From Marinobacter sp. SS13-12 (GTDB lineage: Bacteria; Pseudomonadota; Gammaproteobacteria; Pseudomonadales; Oleiphilaceae), in the NCBI RefSeq assembly GCF_030227115.1, contig NZ_JASSUA010000001.1, positions 2,666,001-2,730,000 of the forward strand: a stretch of 64,000 nt of DNA, given 5' to 3'. A program made the position numbers and the translations under genes. The notes under the pieces were generated by a model. That model was not told the origin of the DNA and did not search any database. It saw only the letters and a program-made list of their open reading frames with translations. Shown piece after piece: positions 27,521 through 41,149 of the stretch (within the stretch, counting starts at the first letter, position 1; the number at the start of each line of letters is the position of its first letter).

Positions 27521-28820
27521 TTCCGTCGCCCGGCATTCGAACGTGCCGGGCGACGGAGCCACACTTGAGCAGTGGCTCGGTTATCTCGAATCCATCCATC
27601 CTTCCGAAATTGACCTTGGCCTTGACCGGGTTCTCCTGGTCTTGCGGCGACTGTTCCGTCGCAATCCGTCGGCGCGAATCATTACTGTCGGTGGCACCAA
27701 CGGCAAGGGCAGTGCCGTTGTAGCGATCGAACAACTGTTGATCAGGGCTGGCCGTTCGACCGGCGCCTACACCTCTCCGCACCTGCAGCATTACAATGAG
27801 CGAGTCCGGATCAACGGTTCGAATGTCACCGATGACAGTCTGGTTCGTGCTTTTGAGCGGGTTGAGTCGGCCCGCGGCAACACCACGCTGACCTACTTCG
27901 AGTTTGGCACTCTGGCTGCCTTTGTCTTGTTCGAGGAAGCCGGCGTGGAAGACTGGGTTCTCGAGGTAGGGCTTGGGGGCCGGCTGGATGCGGTGAACGT
28001 GCTGGATCCGGACCTGGCGATCATTACCTCGGTGGATATTGATCACGTATCGTTTCTCGGGGATAACCGTGAGGTTATTGGCTTCGAGAAGGCGGGGATA
28101 CTGCGCCCTGGAATCAATGCCATCTATGGGGATACAGATCCTCCTGCGTCCGTGCTTCAGCAGGCGTCGGCCCAGAAAGTTCACCTTGAACGCCCGGGTG
28201 AGACCTATCAGCTGGTACCGACGAAGAACGACGGGCAGGCAGCGAACGTATTCATCCTCAAGCAGGCGCGTTATGGTGACGAGGTAAGGCTTCCCGATAC
28301 CGGGCTTCCTGTCCATAGCCTGGCAGCTGCCGTTGTTGCTATACGTCAGCTCGAGCCTGGCCTGGAACTGGCGGCTATTGAACAGTTGCTTGCCGGGCTT
28401 GCGCTGCCGGGACGTTACGAAGTTTTGAATGCCTCTCCCCGGGTCATTGCGGATGTCGGCCATAACCCTCATGCCGCTGACTGGCTGGCCAACCGAATCG
28501 GTCGCCAGCGAAAGGCTGACGGGCGTGTTATCGCCATCTATGGAGCCCTGGCCGACAAGGACGTGGAAGGCGTTGGCCGGGCAATGAGCCGGGTTGTCGA
28601 TCAGTGGTATCTTGCCGGGCTGGAGGTTCCCCGCGGCCTGGGTTGCCAGGAACTGGCAGCACGCTTGACGGGAATCATCGGCGAGGCCTCGCTGGCGCTG
28701 TCGTCATCGGTCGGGGAGGCTCTGGAAAACGCCCTGGCGGAAGCAACTCAGGATGACCTGGTCATTGTGTTCGGATCGTTCTTTACCGTTGCGGCTGCCC
28801 GTGACGCTCTGGGAAAATGA
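27504..28820 (+). CDS. folC: Dihydrofolate synthase / folylpolyglutamate synthase
   Basis: This 438-residue ATP-dependent ligase adds glutamate to dihydropteroate and to folates. The P-loop GGTNGKGS is at residues 63-70, and TSPHL and the Mur-ligase-type core ([13 protein letters not shown]) follow. The ATG at 27504 lies inside the accD end; it gives the standard length and a normal N-terminus. A gene for a DedD-like protein follows after 120 bp without any gene. Confidence 0.95.
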   Translation: MSPQNDSVARHSNVPGDGATLEQWLGYLESIHPSEIDLGLDRVLLVLRRLFRRNPSARIITVGGTNGKGSAVVAIEQLLIRAGRSTGAYTSPHLQHYNERVRINGSNVTDDSLVRAFERVESARGNTTLTYFEFGTLAAFVLFEEAGVEDWVLEVGLGGRLDAVNVLDPDLAIITSVDIDHVSFLGDNREVIGFEKAGILRPGINAIYGDTDPPASVLQQASAQKVHLERPGETYQLVPTKNDGQAANVFILKQARYGDEVRLPDTGLPVHSLAAAVVAIRQLEPGLELAAIEQLLAGLALPGRYEVLNASPRVIADVGHNPHAADWLANRIGRQRKADGRVIAIYGALADKDVEGVGRAMSRVVDQWYLAGLEVPRGLGCQELAARLTGIIGEASLALSSSVGEALENALAEATQDDLVIVFGSFFTVAAARDALGK

Positions 28821-28941
28821 CCCATCTTAAATATCCGTCATGCCTGCCATGAGGCTTTGAGTTCTCAACAGGTGGCGGTTACTATCGGGCACAGTATTGG
28901 TCAATGTTGGCGAGTCGTGAATTAACAGGGGATTGCGTAAC

Positions 28942-29580
28942 GTGGATGGACTGAAGCAAAGAATCATCGGGGCGCTCGTGCTGGTGTCTCTTGCCGTTAT
29001 CTTTGTGCCGATGATGTTTGATGAACCACACTCCGAACGTGAATCCACTTCCATCAAAATTCCCGAGGAGCCACCGTTCCCCGAAGTTGAAGCGCCGGAA
29101 CCAGAGGTTGCCGAAGCACCTGCCTACCGTCTTGAAGAATCCGGTAATGGCGATCAGCAGCCTGCAGTGGAAGAGCCTGCCTTTGGAGATTCGCCGCAGG
29201 CGGTGTCAGAGGTGGAAGCGCCAGAGCCAGAGCCTGCCCCCACCGTTGAAGAGCCTGAAGTATCGCAACAGGAAGCCCGCGAGCCGGAAACGCAAGAACC
29301 TGTCAGGGAGGAGGATGCTGCCGAGTTTACCCGGTCTCTGGAAGGCGCCTGGGTGGTGCAACTGGGCAGTTTTGGCAGCGCTGATAACGCCAGGAACCTT
29401 CGGAACAAGGTGCGTGACAAGGGCTACAACTCCCACCTTCAGGAAGTAACCCGTGGCGATGCCGAGCTTACCCGGGTTTTCAGTGGACCGTTTGCTGAAA
29501 AAGCGGAAGCCGAAAAAGCCAAGCAGGTCCTCGACAAAGCCTTCGGCCTCAACAGCCTGGTAACGTCAGGCGACAAATAG
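28942..29580 (+). CDS. SPOR-domain cell division protein (DedD-like)
   Basis: This 212-residue protein has a short cytoplasmic start (DGLKQRIIG), one membrane helix (residues 10-28), a long Glu/Pro-rich linker and a C-terminal SPOR domain (WVVQLGSFGSADNARNLR...). SPOR domains bind denuded septal peptidoglycan, so it should localise to the division site. The GTG at 28942, 9 nt after AGGGGA, is preferred over the TTG at 28933, which is too close. The position between folC and cvpA is the classical place of dedD. Confidence 0.88.
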   Translation: MDGLKQRIIGALVLVSLAVIFVPMMFDEPHSERESTSIKIPEEPPFPEVEAPEPEVAEAPAYRLEESGNGDQQPAVEEPAFGDSPQAVSEVEAPEPEPAPTVEEPEVSQQEAREPETQEPVREEDAAEFTRSLEGAWVVQLGSFGSADNARNLRNKVRDKGYNSHLQEVTRGDAELTRVFSGPFAEKAEAEKAKQVLDKAFGLNSLVTSGDK

Positions 29581-29674
29581 AGCGTCGGGCTGCCTCAGTA
29601 TTGCGTAATGGACGGTTTGGTCAGGTGACGTTTCCTGATAGAATTCGCGCTTCCTTTTCTCCACCGGGTTTTTC

Positions 29675-30244
29675 ATGGATGCGCTGATCTGGATCGACTG
29701 GGTCATCATTGCCCTGATTACTGTTTCTACCCTTATCAGTCTCAAGCGTGGCTTCATCAAGGAAGCGCTGTCGCTGATAACCTGGGTGGGTGCGTTCATT
29801 ATTGCCCGAACGTTTCATCCCCAGATGCAGTCTCTCCTCGAGGGCACCGTCGAGACGCCACTGGTGCGCCTGGTAGCGGCCTTTGCCATTCTGTTTTTTG
29901 CCACCCTGATCGTTGGTGCCATCGTCAACAACCTGATTGGCCATCTGGTCAAGGCTACCGGCCTGTCGGCAACCGATCGGGTGTTGGGCATGGGATTTGG
30001 CCTGTTACGGGGGCTGGTGGTGGTGATTGTCGCAATCGCCTTTACCCGCTATACACCCCTGGCCGAAGATACCTGGTGGCGTACGTCAGTGATGATTGAG
30101 CGTCTGGCCGTGGTGGAGGACTGGTCACGAAGGACCCTCGGAGACGAATTCGCGCGCTTTCTCGGGCCCGCAGGTGGAGGCATGGACGACTCCCCGGAAT
30201 CGCAACAGGAAGATAACGTGGAACCCGCTTCCGCGTCCCGCTAA
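29675..30244 (+). CDS. cvpA: CvpA family membrane protein
   Basis: This 189-residue inner-membrane protein has four predicted helices and the family's typical opening ([23 protein letters not shown]). CvpA is linked to colicin V production and to envelope stress tolerance; the mechanism is unknown. It has a polar tail of about 30 residues. purF follows 35 bp later, the conserved cvpA-purF pair. Confidence 0.93.
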   Translation: MDALIWIDWVIIALITVSTLISLKRGFIKEALSLITWVGAFIIARTFHPQMQSLLEGTVETPLVRLVAAFAILFFATLIVGAIVNNLIGHLVKATGLSATDRVLGMGFGLLRGLVVVIVAIAFTRYTPLAEDTWWRTSVMIERLAVVEDWSRRTLGDEFARFLGPAGGGMDDSPESQQEDNVEPASASR

Positions 30245-30279
30245 CATTCAGTTTTAACGCTTCGGAGATTACCGTATCC

Positions 30280-31803
30280 ATGTGTGGCATTGTCGGCATA
30301 GTCAGTACTTCCAACGTGAATCAGTCGCTTTACGACGCGCTGACCGTATTACAGCACCGGGGCCAGGATGCAGCGGGAATAGTTACCTTTCAGAATGAGC
30401 GTTTTTTCCTTCGCAAGGACAACGGGCTGGTGCGGGATGTATTCCGTACCCGTCATATGCGTCGGCTGGTGGGCAATGTAGGTATCGGCCATGTCCGTTA
30501 CCCTACCGCCGGCAGCTCCAGCTCTTCCGAAGCTCAGCCTTTCTACGTCAACAGCCCCTACGGCATTACTCTGGCCCACAACGGTAACCTGACCAACGCC
30601 GAAGACCTCAGCAATGACCTGTTTCGCACCGATCTGCGCCATATCAACACCAATTCGGACTCGGAAGTACTGCTGAACGTATTTGCCCACGAACTGCAGA
30701 AGCTGGGTAAGCTCGACCCGACCAAGGAAGAGATTTTTTCCGCCGTGCGTGCGGTGCACAAACGGTGCCGCGGCGCCTATGCCGTCATTGCAATGATCAC
30801 CGGTTATGGCATCGTCGGCTTCCGCGACCCCAATGGTATCCGTCCGGCCTGTTATGGCGTGCGAAAGACCGAGGAGGGTGAGGAGTACATGATTGCCTCT
30901 GAAAGCGTCGCCCTGAGTGCAGCCGGTTTCAAACTGGTGCGCGACATAGCCCCTGGTGAGGCGGTCTACATTGAAACCGATGGCACGCTCTATACCCAGC
31001 AGTGTGCAGAAGAACCCCACCTGTATCCGTGCGTGTTCGAGCATGTGTATTTCGCAAGACCTGACTCCATCATTGACCAGGTGTCAGTTTACAAGGCACG
31101 CCTCAGAATGGGGGAAACCCTGGCGGAGAAGGTCCTGCGGGAACGGCCGAATCATGACATCGACGTGGTAATGCCCATACCCGATACCAGCCGTACCTCT
31201 GCGATGCAGATGGCGCACCGGCTGGGGGTGAAGTTCCGGGAGGGGTTCATCAAGAATCGCTACATCGGCCGCACCTTTATCATGCCCGGCCAGAAAATGC
31301 GCAAGAAGTCAGTACGCCAGAAGCTGAACCCGATTGACCTGGAGTTCCGTGGCAAGAACGTGATGCTGGTGGACGATTCTATCGTACGGGGCACCACCTG
31401 TAAGGAGATCGTGCAGATGGCCAGGGATGCCGGTGCCCGCAAGGTCTATTTTGCCTCAGCGGCACCCCCGGTGCGTTATCCCAACGTGTACGGTATCGAC
31501 ATGCCGTCGGTGAATGAACTGATCGCCCATGATCGCAGCGTTGACGAGATTGCGACCTTGATTGGCGCAGACTGGCTGCTGTACCAGGATCTGGAAGACC
31601 TGATTACCTGTGTCAGTGACGTTAACCCCGATATTGAAGGCTGGGAGTGCTCGGTGTTTACCGGCAACTACATCACCGGCGATGTGGACGCTGCGTATCT
31701 CAACAAGCTGGAAGCCGCCCGCAACGATGAGAATCGCTTCGAGGGCGGTTCCGGAGATTCTTCCGATAACGGTATTATTGATCTGTATAACGATGAAGAT
31801 TGA
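30280..31803 (+). CDS. purF: Amidophosphoribosyltransferase
   Basis: This 507-residue enzyme is the first committed step of purine synthesis, making phosphoribosylamine from PRPP and glutamine. Cys2 of MCGIVGIV is the glutaminase nucleophile, and the PRPP-binding loop is [10 protein letters not shown]. The length matches the E. coli type without an N-terminal propeptide. No PUR box could be confirmed upstream. Confidence 0.97.
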   Translation: MCGIVGIVSTSNVNQSLYDALTVLQHRGQDAAGIVTFQNERFFLRKDNGLVRDVFRTRHMRRLVGNVGIGHVRYPTAGSSSSSEAQPFYVNSPYGITLAHNGNLTNAEDLSNDLFRTDLRHINTNSDSEVLLNVFAHELQKLGKLDPTKEEIFSAVRAVHKRCRGAYAVIAMITGYGIVGFRDPNGIRPACYGVRKTEEGEEYMIASESVALSAAGFKLVRDIAPGEAVYIETDGTLYTQQCAEEPHLYPCVFEHVYFARPDSIIDQVSVYKARLRMGETLAEKVLRERPNHDIDVVMPIPDTSRTSAMQMAHRLGVKFREGFIKNRYIGRTFIMPGQKMRKKSVRQKLNPIDLEFRGKNVMLVDDSIVRGTTCKEIVQMARDAGARKVYFASAAPPVRYPNVYGIDMPSVNELIAHDRSVDEIATLIGADWLLYQDLEDLITCVSDVNPDIEGWECSVFTGNYITGDVDAAYLNKLEAARNDENRFEGGSGDSSDNGIIDLYNDED

Positions 31804-31833
31804 CCACGCCACGGTCGTAAACAGGAGTTTGTC

Positions 31834-33075
31834 ATGACCTATCGCCGCGAAGAGCACGTCCTGATCCCGGAATCGGATCTTGAGGGCATGTCGGTGGATA
31901 CTCTCGCGGTCCGTGCAGGGCAGATCCGTACTGGCCAGCTGGAACACAGCGATGCGATTTTTCCCACCTCCAGCTTTGTCTATGGCAGTGCTGCCCAGGC
32001 GGCGGCACGGTTCGGAGGCGAAGAGCCGGGCAATATCTATTCCCGTTTCACCAATCCCACGGTGCAGGCGTTCGAGGCCCGGATTGCAGCGATGGAAGGC
32101 GGTGAACGGGCAGTGGCGACGTCTTCCGGCATGGCGGCAATTCTTGCCACCTGCATGGCATTGCTGAAGTCCGGAGATCACGTGATCTGTTCAAGGGGCG
32201 TGTTCGGTACCACCAATGTGCTGTTCCAGAAATATCTGGCCAAGTTTGGTGTTGAAACCACTTTTGTGGGCCTGACCGACATGACGCAATGGCAGGCTGC
32301 CGTGCGGCCGGAAACCCGAATGGTGTTTATCGAAACACCGTCCAATCCGCTGTGCGAAGTGGCGGATATGGCGGCCCTGGCCAAACTCTCCCGTGACAAT
32401 GACGCCCTGTTCGTGGTGGACAACTGTTTCTGCACACCGGTTCTGCAGCGCCCGTTCGAGCATGGTGCAGACATCATTATTCACTCCGCAACCAAGTACC
32501 TGGACGGACAGGGTCGCTGTGTTGGCGGTGTGGTGGTTGGTCCCGACAAACTTATGGAGGAGGTCTATGGCTTCCTCCGCTCAGCCGGCCCCACCATGAG
32601 CCCGTTCAACGCCTGGGTTTTCCTCAAGGGTCTGGAAACCTTACCAATCCGTATGCGCGCCCACTGTGACAATGCGTTAGAGTTGGCCAAATGGCTGAAA
32701 GGGCAGGGCACAGTAGACCGGGTATTCTATGCCGGCTTGCCCGACCATCCGCAGCATGAGCTGGCGAAACGCCAGCAGAGCGGATTCGGCGGGGTGCTCT
32801 CGTTTACCGTGAAAGGTGGGAGAGAGCAGGCCTGGGCGTTTATCGACGCAACCCGGATGATCTCCATCACAGCCAATCTTGGTGATGTCAAAACAACGAT
32901 TACACATCCGGCCACAACCACTCATGGCCGACTGTCTCCGGAGGACAAGGAGCAGGCGGGTATTACCGAAAATCTGGTACGGATCTCGGTAGGTATTGAA
33001 GCTGTTGAGGATCTCAAAACCGACTTGCAGCGTGGGTTTGAGGCTCTTGAAAATTACCGTCAGGGAACTGTCTGA
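31834..33075 (+). CDS. metZ: O-succinylhomoserine sulfhydrylase
   Basis: This 413-residue PLP enzyme of the Cys/Met metabolism family makes homocysteine directly from O-succinylhomoserine and sulfide. Lys221 in SATKYLDGQGR binds PLP. The position after purF is the place of metZ in Pseudomonas. The sulfide would come from CysI (60109-61761) and the homocysteine would go to MetH (62364-64000). AGGAG precedes the ATG. Distinguishing MetZ from MetB by sequence alone is imperfect; the context favours MetZ. Confidence 0.9.
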   Translation: MTYRREEHVLIPESDLEGMSVDTLAVRAGQIRTGQLEHSDAIFPTSSFVYGSAAQAAARFGGEEPGNIYSRFTNPTVQAFEARIAAMEGGERAVATSSGMAAILATCMALLKSGDHVICSRGVFGTTNVLFQKYLAKFGVETTFVGLTDMTQWQAAVRPETRMVFIETPSNPLCEVADMAALAKLSRDNDALFVVDNCFCTPVLQRPFEHGADIIIHSATKYLDGQGRCVGGVVVGPDKLMEEVYGFLRSAGPTMSPFNAWVFLKGLETLPIRMRAHCDNALELAKWLKGQGTVDRVFYAGLPDHPQHELAKRQQSGFGGVLSFTVKGGREQAWAFIDATRMISITANLGDVKTTITHPATTTHGRLSPEDKEQAGITENLVRISVGIEAVEDLKTDLQRGFEALENYRQGTV

Positions 33076-33081
33076 GCATTC

Positions 33082-35682
33082 ATGGCTGAGAGCGCAAAAG
33101 CAAAAAAATCAGGAGAGCTGACAGACAAACAGTTGCGGTTCCGTCGTTTTCTGGCCCAGGGGGCCCGGGAAGGAGCGGTGATTGCGCTGATTGCGCTGTG
33201 TATCTATCTGGGCATGGCACTGGTGACCTTCAGCCCTTCGGACCCCGGCTGGGCCAGTATAGGGCATGAAACCAGTGTGCAGAATTACGCCGGCCGCACC
33301 GGCGCCTGGCTCGCCAGCCTGCTACGCGATTTTTTTGGTCACGTGGCCTTCCTGTTTCCGGTGATGATCGCGGCCTATGCCCTGATGCTCATCCGCCGCC
33401 GGAATGATCCCATCGATATGCACGTGCCCTTGTTCCTGGTGCGATTCGGCGGGTTTCTGCTGATCCTGTTGTCGGCAACCAGCCTGCTGTCACTGTATTC
33501 CGTGTTCGGGCTCGGGGTTACCTCCGGTGGTGTGCTTGGTGCTGCGGTTTCCGAGGCCATGGTGCGCTTCTTCAACCTGCCGGCGACAACGCTGTTACTG
33601 ATCTCCATCTTTCTGTTTGCACTGACGGTGAGTACCGGGCTGTCCTGGTTCTGGTTGATGGATCAACTGGGCAACCTGACCCTGCGGGCGGCTAACAGCA
33701 TCAAGAGCCTGTTTTCGTCTTCCGCCAAGGCGCGGACTGCGCCTGACGCTCCCGGGCCGGCAGCGACTGCACCCCCGAAGAAACCTGTGGAACCGCCCGT
33801 GTTGCGGGACAAGGTAGCCGCATCGGCCAGGAACAAGGCTGCTGGTGTGCCCTGGTGGAGACGTCTGCTGGGTCTGGGCCCCCGCAAGGACAAGACAAAG
33901 CCTGCGGCCCCCCCGAAACAACGGCGTGAACCGGGGCTAGAGGGTATGCAATCCGTGGACGATGCCGAACCGGCGCGGCTTGAAAGCTTCAGCTCCCGGG
34001 ATGACCGTGCTCCGGTTGCCGATGTGCCTGAAGCCGGCCTGAAAAGCGGCAAAAAGCCACCCACAGGTCCCGCTGGCAAGTCCCTCAAGATCTCCCCGTT
34101 CAAGCGTGAAGATCAGTCCACCACCAACGGCAGTGGAAAAAGCAAACAGGCATCTCTGCTGGAAGACATCGAGAGCCCCATTCCTCCGATTTCGCTTCTG
34201 GATCCGCCGGAAGAGCACAAGGAAAGGGGCTACTCCGAGGAGTCGCTTCAGCATATGTCGCGCCTTCTGGAAGAGAAACTGGCGGATTTCGGGGTTTCTG
34301 TGGAAGTGGTCGAGGTTAATCCCGGGCCGGTTATTACCCGTTTCGAAATCAAGCCTGCTGCCGGGGTCAAGGTAAGCAAGATCTCCAACCTTGCGAAAGA
34401 CCTGGCCCGTTCACTGGCAGTTCTCAGTGTCCGTGTGGTTGAGGTTATTCCCGGTAAGTCGGTTGTCGGTATTGAAATTCCCAATGAAGAACGGGAAATG
34501 GTCCGGCTCAGTGAGGTATTGAGTGCCCGGGTGTTTACCGAATCCTCCTCTGCGTTGACCCTGGCGCTGGGCAACGACATCGGCGGCAATCCGATGGTGG
34601 CGAACCTTGCCAAGATGCCGCATCTGCTGGTTGCAGGTACCACGGGTTCCGGTAAGTCGGTAGGCGTGAATGCCATGCTCCTGAGCATGCTGCTGAAAGC
34701 CACACCGGAAGAAGTCCGCTTTATCATGGTGGACCCCAAGATGCTGGAGCTGAGCATCTACGACGGTATCCCACACCTGTTGGCACCGGTAGTCACCGAC
34801 ATGAAAGATGCCGCCAACGCCTTGCGCTGGTGCGTGGCGGAGATGGAGCGACGTTACCGGCTGCTTGCGAGCCTCGGTGTTCGCAATCTGGCCGGGTACA
34901 ACCGCAAGGTAAAAGACGCCGCTGCAGCGGGAGAGCCCCTGCTGGATCCGACCTGGAAGCCGGATGAATATCTGGCAAATGATGAACAGGAGCGGCCAGA
35001 GCTGGAAACACTGCCGTTCATCGTGGTGGTGATCGACGAATTCGCCGACATGATGATGATTGTTGGCAAGAAAGTGGAAGAACTCATCGCGCGGATTGCA
35101 CAGAAGGCCCGTGCCGCCGGTATTCACCTGATTCTGGCCACCCAGCGGCCGTCGGTTGATGTCATTACCGGCCTGATCAAGGCCAATATTCCCACCCGTA
35201 TGTCGTTCCAGGTGTCGTCCAAGATTGACTCCCGCACGGTACTGGACCAGGGCGGAGCAGAGCAGCTGCTGGGGCATGGCGACATGCTTTACCTGCCCCC
35301 GGGCTCCGGGCTGCCGGTACGTGTTCACGGTGCCTTCGTGGATGACGACGAAGTGCACCGGGTTGTGAGTGCCTGGAAAGCACGCGGTGAGCCGGTTTAT
35401 GTCGATGATGTGCTCAACGGCGCCGAAGGCGAAAACCTTCCCGGTGTGCCCAGCCTGAGCGATGGCGGCGGGGACAGCGAAGGGGACGCCCTGTTTGACG
35501 AGGCTGTTGCGTTCGTCACCGAGGGTAGACGTGTTTCAATTTCATCCGTGCAGCGGAAATTCAAGATCGGCTATAACCGGGCGGCAAACCTGGTCGAGGC
35601 CATGGAAGCATCCGGTGTGGTCAGCTCTGCCGGGCACAATGGCGCCCGCGAAGTACTGGCACCACCGCCACCACGAGATTAG
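33082..35682 (+). CDS. ftsK: DNA translocase FtsK
   Basis: This 866-residue septal DNA pump has four to five N-terminal membrane helices (to about residue 195) and a Pro/Lys-rich linker (about 210-390). The RecA-like motor has Walker A GTTGSGKS (Lys525) and Walker B VVIDEFAD (Asp652, Glu653). A C-terminal winged-helix gamma domain, about 800-860, recognises KOPS and activates XerD. The linker is shorter than in E. coli, as usual in Pseudomonas-type FtsK. lolA follows within 15 bp. Confidence 0.96.
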   Translation: MAESAKAKKSGELTDKQLRFRRFLAQGAREGAVIALIALCIYLGMALVTFSPSDPGWASIGHETSVQNYAGRTGAWLASLLRDFFGHVAFLFPVMIAAYALMLIRRRNDPIDMHVPLFLVRFGGFLLILLSATSLLSLYSVFGLGVTSGGVLGAAVSEAMVRFFNLPATTLLLISIFLFALTVSTGLSWFWLMDQLGNLTLRAANSIKSLFSSSAKARTAPDAPGPAATAPPKKPVEPPVLRDKVAASARNKAAGVPWWRRLLGLGPRKDKTKPAAPPKQRREPGLEGMQSVDDAEPARLESFSSRDDRAPVADVPEAGLKSGKKPPTGPAGKSLKISPFKREDQSTTNGSGKSKQASLLEDIESPIPPISLLDPPEEHKERGYSEESLQHMSRLLEEKLADFGVSVEVVEVNPGPVITRFEIKPAAGVKVSKISNLAKDLARSLAVLSVRVVEVIPGKSVVGIEIPNEEREMVRLSEVLSARVFTESSSALTLALGNDIGGNPMVANLAKMPHLLVAGTTGSGKSVGVNAMLLSMLLKATPEEVRFIMVDPKMLELSIYDGIPHLLAPVVTDMKDAANALRWCVAEMERRYRLLASLGVRNLAGYNRKVKDAAAAGEPLLDPTWKPDEYLANDEQERPELETLPFIVVVIDEFADMMMIVGKKVEELIARIAQKARAAGIHLILATQRPSVDVITGLIKANIPTRMSFQVSSKIDSRTVLDQGGAEQLLGHGDMLYLPPGSGLPVRVHGAFVDDDEVHRVVSAWKARGEPVYVDDVLNGAEGENLPGVPSLSDGGGDSEGDALFDEAVAFVTEGRRVSISSVQRKFKIGYNRAANLVEAMEASGVVSSAGHNGAREVLAPPPPRD

Positions 35683-35694
35683 GAGTACCGATTG

Positions 35695-36351
35695 ATGATG
35701 GAATCACCAAAGAGTTTGTGGATCGTATCCGTGCTGGCAGTGGTGCTGATGTTTGCCCTGCCGGCCCACGCTGAAGAGGGCGGGGAAGAAGCCGCAGCGG
35801 AACTGGCGTCCATGCTGGAGAGTTACCAATCCTTTCAGGCCAGCTTCATCCAGATTGTGGTTAACGAAAACGGCAACCGTGTGCAGGAAAGCCGTGGTTC
35901 CCTCAAGGCCAAGCGCCCGGGCCTGTTCTACTGGGAGACCAGCCAGCCCCACTCCCAGTTCGTGGTCAGCGATGGCAACAAGGTAGAGGTTTACGACCCC
36001 GACCTGGAGCAGGTCACTGTCCACAGTCTGGACGAAAAAGTCTCGACGACGCCTGCGTTGCTGCTCAGTGGTGAAGTAGACAATCTGGATGAAACCTACG
36101 AGGTGTCAATGCGCAGTGTCGGCGAAAACACCCGGGAATTTACCCTGGAACCCAGAAGAGAGGATTCGCTGTTCGTGTCTCTGCGTCTGACCTTCTTCAA
36201 GGGCGAGTTGCAGGAGATGCGTATGCAGGATTCGTTGTCCCAGTTGAGCGTGCTCAGCTTCGACGATATCCGTCTCAACGAAGAAGTGAGCGACAGCGCC
36301 TTTGTCCTTGAATACCCCGATGGCGTGGATGTGATCCGGGACGGAGCCTGA
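35695..36351 (+). CDS. lolA: Outer-membrane lipoprotein carrier protein LolA
   Basis: This periplasmic chaperone carries lipoproteins from LolCDE to LolB. It has a signal peptide ending in PAHA, then the typical SFQASFIQ, SRGSLKAKRPGLFYWE and the SQFVVSDGNKVEVYDPDLEQV block. AGGAG at 35681-35685 suits the in-frame TTG at 35692 or the ATG at 35695; I give the ATG. It overlaps rarA by 1 bp. The order ftsK-lolA-rarA-serS is widely conserved. Confidence 0.94.
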   Translation: MMESPKSLWIVSVLAVVLMFALPAHAEEGGEEAAAELASMLESYQSFQASFIQIVVNENGNRVQESRGSLKAKRPGLFYWETSQPHSQFVVSDGNKVEVYDPDLEQVTVHSLDEKVSTTPALLLSGEVDNLDETYEVSMRSVGENTREFTLEPRREDSLFVSLRLTFFKGELQEMRMQDSLSQLSVLSFDDIRLNEEVSDSAFVLEYPDGVDVIRDGA

Positions 36352-37694
36352 TGCAGGAAAGCCTGTTCGATGAACAGCAGGGGTTTCGGCCACTGGCTGC
36401 ACGAATGCGCCCGGAAAACCTCGACGAGTACGTCGGCCAGGCCCATCTGGTGGGTGAGGGCAAGCCCCTTCGCCGGGCCGTGGAGCAGGGCCAGCTCCAT
36501 TCCATGATCCTCTGGGGGCCTCCTGGCGTCGGCAAGACCACGTTCGCTCGCCTGCTTGCCAACCTCAGTGACCTGAGTTTCGAGACCGTCTCCGCGGTTC
36601 TGAGCGGTGTAAAGGATATCCGCGCGATTGTGGAGCGGGCGAAAAATCGCAAGCGCAGTGAAGGCCGGGATACCCTGCTGTTCGTGGACGAGGTTCATCG
36701 CTTCAACAAGAGCCAGCAGGATGCGTTCCTTCCCCACATTGAGGATGGCACCTTCATTTTCGTTGGCGCCACCACAGAAAACCCTTCTTTCGAGCTCAAC
36801 AGTGCACTGCTGTCCCGCACCCGGGTTTATGTACTCAAGAATCTCTCCGATGACGATATTCTGGAATTGCTGAACCGGGCGCTGTCCTCTCCGGAGGGGT
36901 TGGACGGACGTTTCACGGTTGATGGTCCCGTTCTGGACCTTATGGCGTCGGCCTCAGGCGGAGATGCCAGGCGGGCGCTGAATATCCTCGAGGTGGCAAC
37001 GGATCTTGCCGAGCCGGATGATGACGACGCCGCGAGAATCACCCGCGATCACCTGGAGCAGGTTCTGCAGACCAGCCTGAGACGCTTCGACAAGGGCGGC
37101 GATGTTTTCTACGATCAGATATCGGCGCTGCACAAGTCGGTGCGTGGCTCGGACCCCGATGGGTCCTTGTATTGGTTATGCCGTATGCTTGATGGCGGCT
37201 GTGATCCCCTTTACGTGGCGCGCCGGCTGGCCAGAATTGCCAGTGAGGACATCGGCAACGCCGACCCCAGGGCACTGCAGATTTCCATGGACGCCTGGGA
37301 GGCCCAGGAGCGACTGGGTTCGCCGGAAGGGGAGTTGGCCCTTGCCCAGGCGGTGACCTACCTGGCAATGGCGCCAAAGAGCAATGCCGTCTACAAGGCC
37401 TTCAACCAGTGTATGGCCGAGATCCGCAATGATCCGGACTATGACGTGCCCGTTCACCTGCGCAATGCGCCCACCAAGCTGCTTGAATCGATGGGCCATG
37501 GTGATGAATACCGTTACGCCCACGATGAGCCGGAGGCCTTTGCCGCCGGCGAATCCTACCTGCCGGAAGCTATCCATCAACGCCGGTACTACCAGCCCGT
37601 CAATCGTGGCCTGGAAATCAAACTGGCTGAAAAGCGGGATCGACTTGATCAGTGGAACCGTAACAGCCCCCGCAAGCGTTATCCGCAAACCTGA
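36351..37694 (+). CDS. rarA: Replication-associated recombination protein A
   Basis: This 447-residue AAA+ ATPase (MgsA/RarA, relative of human WRNIP1) acts at stalled forks. Walker A is GPPGVGKT and Walker [16 protein letters not shown]; sensor 1 is GATTENPSF, and the C-terminal tetramerisation domain is present with [16 protein letters not shown]. It starts on the ATG overlapping the lolA stop. No crcB lies between it and serS, as in Pseudomonas. Confidence 0.95.
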   Translation: MQESLFDEQQGFRPLAARMRPENLDEYVGQAHLVGEGKPLRRAVEQGQLHSMILWGPPGVGKTTFARLLANLSDLSFETVSAVLSGVKDIRAIVERAKNRKRSEGRDTLLFVDEVHRFNKSQQDAFLPHIEDGTFIFVGATTENPSFELNSALLSRTRVYVLKNLSDDDILELLNRALSSPEGLDGRFTVDGPVLDLMASASGGDARRALNILEVATDLAEPDDDDAARITRDHLEQVLQTSLRRFDKGGDVFYDQISALHKSVRGSDPDGSLYWLCRMLDGGCDPLYVARRLARIASEDIGNADPRALQISMDAWEAQERLGSPEGELALAQAVTYLAMAPKSNAVYKAFNQCMAEIRNDPDYDVPVHLRNAPTKLLESMGHGDEYRYAHDEPEAFAAGESYLPEAIHQRRYYQPVNRGLEIKLAEKRDRLDQWNRNSPRKRYPQT

Positions 37695-37742
37695 AATAGT
37701 CTGCCGGGCCATGCCTGCTGTAGCCACAGACATCCTCGCAGG

Positions 37743-37748
37743 TATAAT
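37743..37748 (+). promoter_or_regulatory. Probable -10 box of serS
   Basis: TATAAT lies 68 bp before serS in the only gap (121 bp) of this gene run. The -35 region is weak (TGTAGC at about the right distance). Confidence 0.4.
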
Positions 37749-37794
37749 GCCCAGTCAATCGTCAGAAAACAGACACTTGTCCACTTACCTTTGA

Positions 37795-39918
<2,124 letters not shown>

Positions 39919-39926
<8 letters not shown>

Positions 39927-39938
39927 GCCTTCAGCCGC
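39919..39938. other. Perfect hairpin across the SUMT stop codon
   Basis: GCGGCTGA and TCAGCCGC pair over 8 bp around GCCT, with the stop codon inside the left arm. There is no T tract. It lies between convergent genes and could slow or end transcription from either side. Confidence 0.45.
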
Positions 39939-39951
39939 GCTATTGGAGGGA

Positions 39952-41025
39952 TCAGCCGCGCCGCTTCGGCAACACGTCTTTGAGCTTGTCCCGCATGTCG
40001 TGCAGGGCTTTTTCAGTGGTTTCCCAGTCAATGCAGGCGTCAGTGACCGACACGCCGTACTTGAGATCAGCCAGGTTTTCCGGAATCGACTGGTTGCCCC
40101 AGTTCAGGTTGCTTTCCACCATCAGGCCCTGGATGGACTGGTTGCCCTCCAGAATCTGGTGGGTAATATCCTGGATAACCAGTGGCTGAATGCCCGGGTC
40201 CTTGCTGGAATTGGCGTGGCTACAGTCGACCATGATCGATTGACGCAGTTTCGCTTTTTCGAGCGCCTGTTCGCAGAGGGCAACGCTGACTGAATCGTAG
40301 TTGGGCTTGCCACCGCCGCCACGGAGAACCACGTGGCCATAGTTGTTGCCACGGGTGCGGATGATCGCCACCTTGCCCTGCTGGTCGATGCCCAGGAAGC
40401 TGTGGGGATGTGAGACCGACTTCATGGCATTGACCGCGACATCCAGGCTGCCGTCGGTACCATTCTTGAAGCCGATGGCCATGGACAGACCGCTGCTCAT
40501 CTCCCGGTGCGTCTGGGATTCAGTGGTACGGGCGCCGATGGCGGACCAGGAAATAGTGTCCTGCAGGTATTGCGGGGAAATCGGGTCAAGGGCTTCGGTG
40601 GCCGTGGGCAGGCCCAGTTCGGAAATATCCAGCAACAGGCGACGGCCAATGTGAAGGCCCTGTTCGATATCAAAGGTATCGTTCAGGTGTGGGTCGTTAA
40701 TCAAGCCCTTCCAGCCGACGGTGGTGCGTGGCTTCTCGAAATACACCCGCATGACAATCAGCAGGGTATCGCTGACTTCATCCGCCAGCTTCTTGAGTTT
40801 TACAGCATAGTCCCGGGCAGCTTCAACATCATGAATGGAGCAGGGGCCCACCACCACAAACAGGCGATGATCCTTGCCGTCCATGATGTCATAGATGGCC
40901 TGGCGGCCGTTTTCCACGGTTTCCGCAGCCTTGCCGGAAAGCGGCAATTCCTGCTTCAGCGCTTCAGGTGTGATCAATGGTTCCTGACTCGCCACATTCA
41001 GATTCTCTAGTTTGGTGCCCGACAT
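39952..41025 (-). CDS. 3-deoxy-7-phosphoheptulonate synthase (DAHP synthase, class I)
   Basis: This 357-residue enzyme joins phosphoenolpyruvate and erythrose 4-phosphate, the first step of the shikimate pathway. The class I AroF/AroG/AroH signatures are clear: VVGPCSIHD, MRVYFEKPRTTVGWKG, GARTTESQTHRE and MVDCSHANSSKD. Which feedback type (Phe, Tyr or Trp) it is cannot be read safely. The ATG at 41025 gives the standard length, and the longer frame upstream is not coding-like. It is divergent from the DUF1631 gene. Confidence 0.94.
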   Translation of the reverse strand: MSGTKLENLNVASQEPLITPEALKQELPLSGKAAETVENGRQAIYDIMDGKDHRLFVVVGPCSIHDVEAARDYAVKLKKLADEVSDTLLIVMRVYFEKPRTTVGWKGLINDPHLNDTFDIEQGLHIGRRLLLDISELGLPTATEALDPISPQYLQDTISWSAIGARTTESQTHREMSSGLSMAIGFKNGTDGSLDVAVNAMKSVSHPHSFLGIDQQGKVAIIRTRGNNYGHVVLRGGGGKPNYDSVSVALCEQALEKAKLRQSIMVDCSHANSSKDPGIQPLVIQDITHQILEGNQSIQGLMVESNLNWGNQSIPENLADLKYGVSVTDACIDWETTEKALHDMRDKLKDVLPKRRG

Positions 41026-41149
41026 TCTGTTGTTATCCCCGTCGCATAAAACATGACTGGCCGGCGTTAAGTTGCAGTAAACCCCGGCGAGTTGGTTATA
41101 CTGCGTTATTTGATAGACCTTTTCAACGCTTCTGACGCGCGGAGAACGG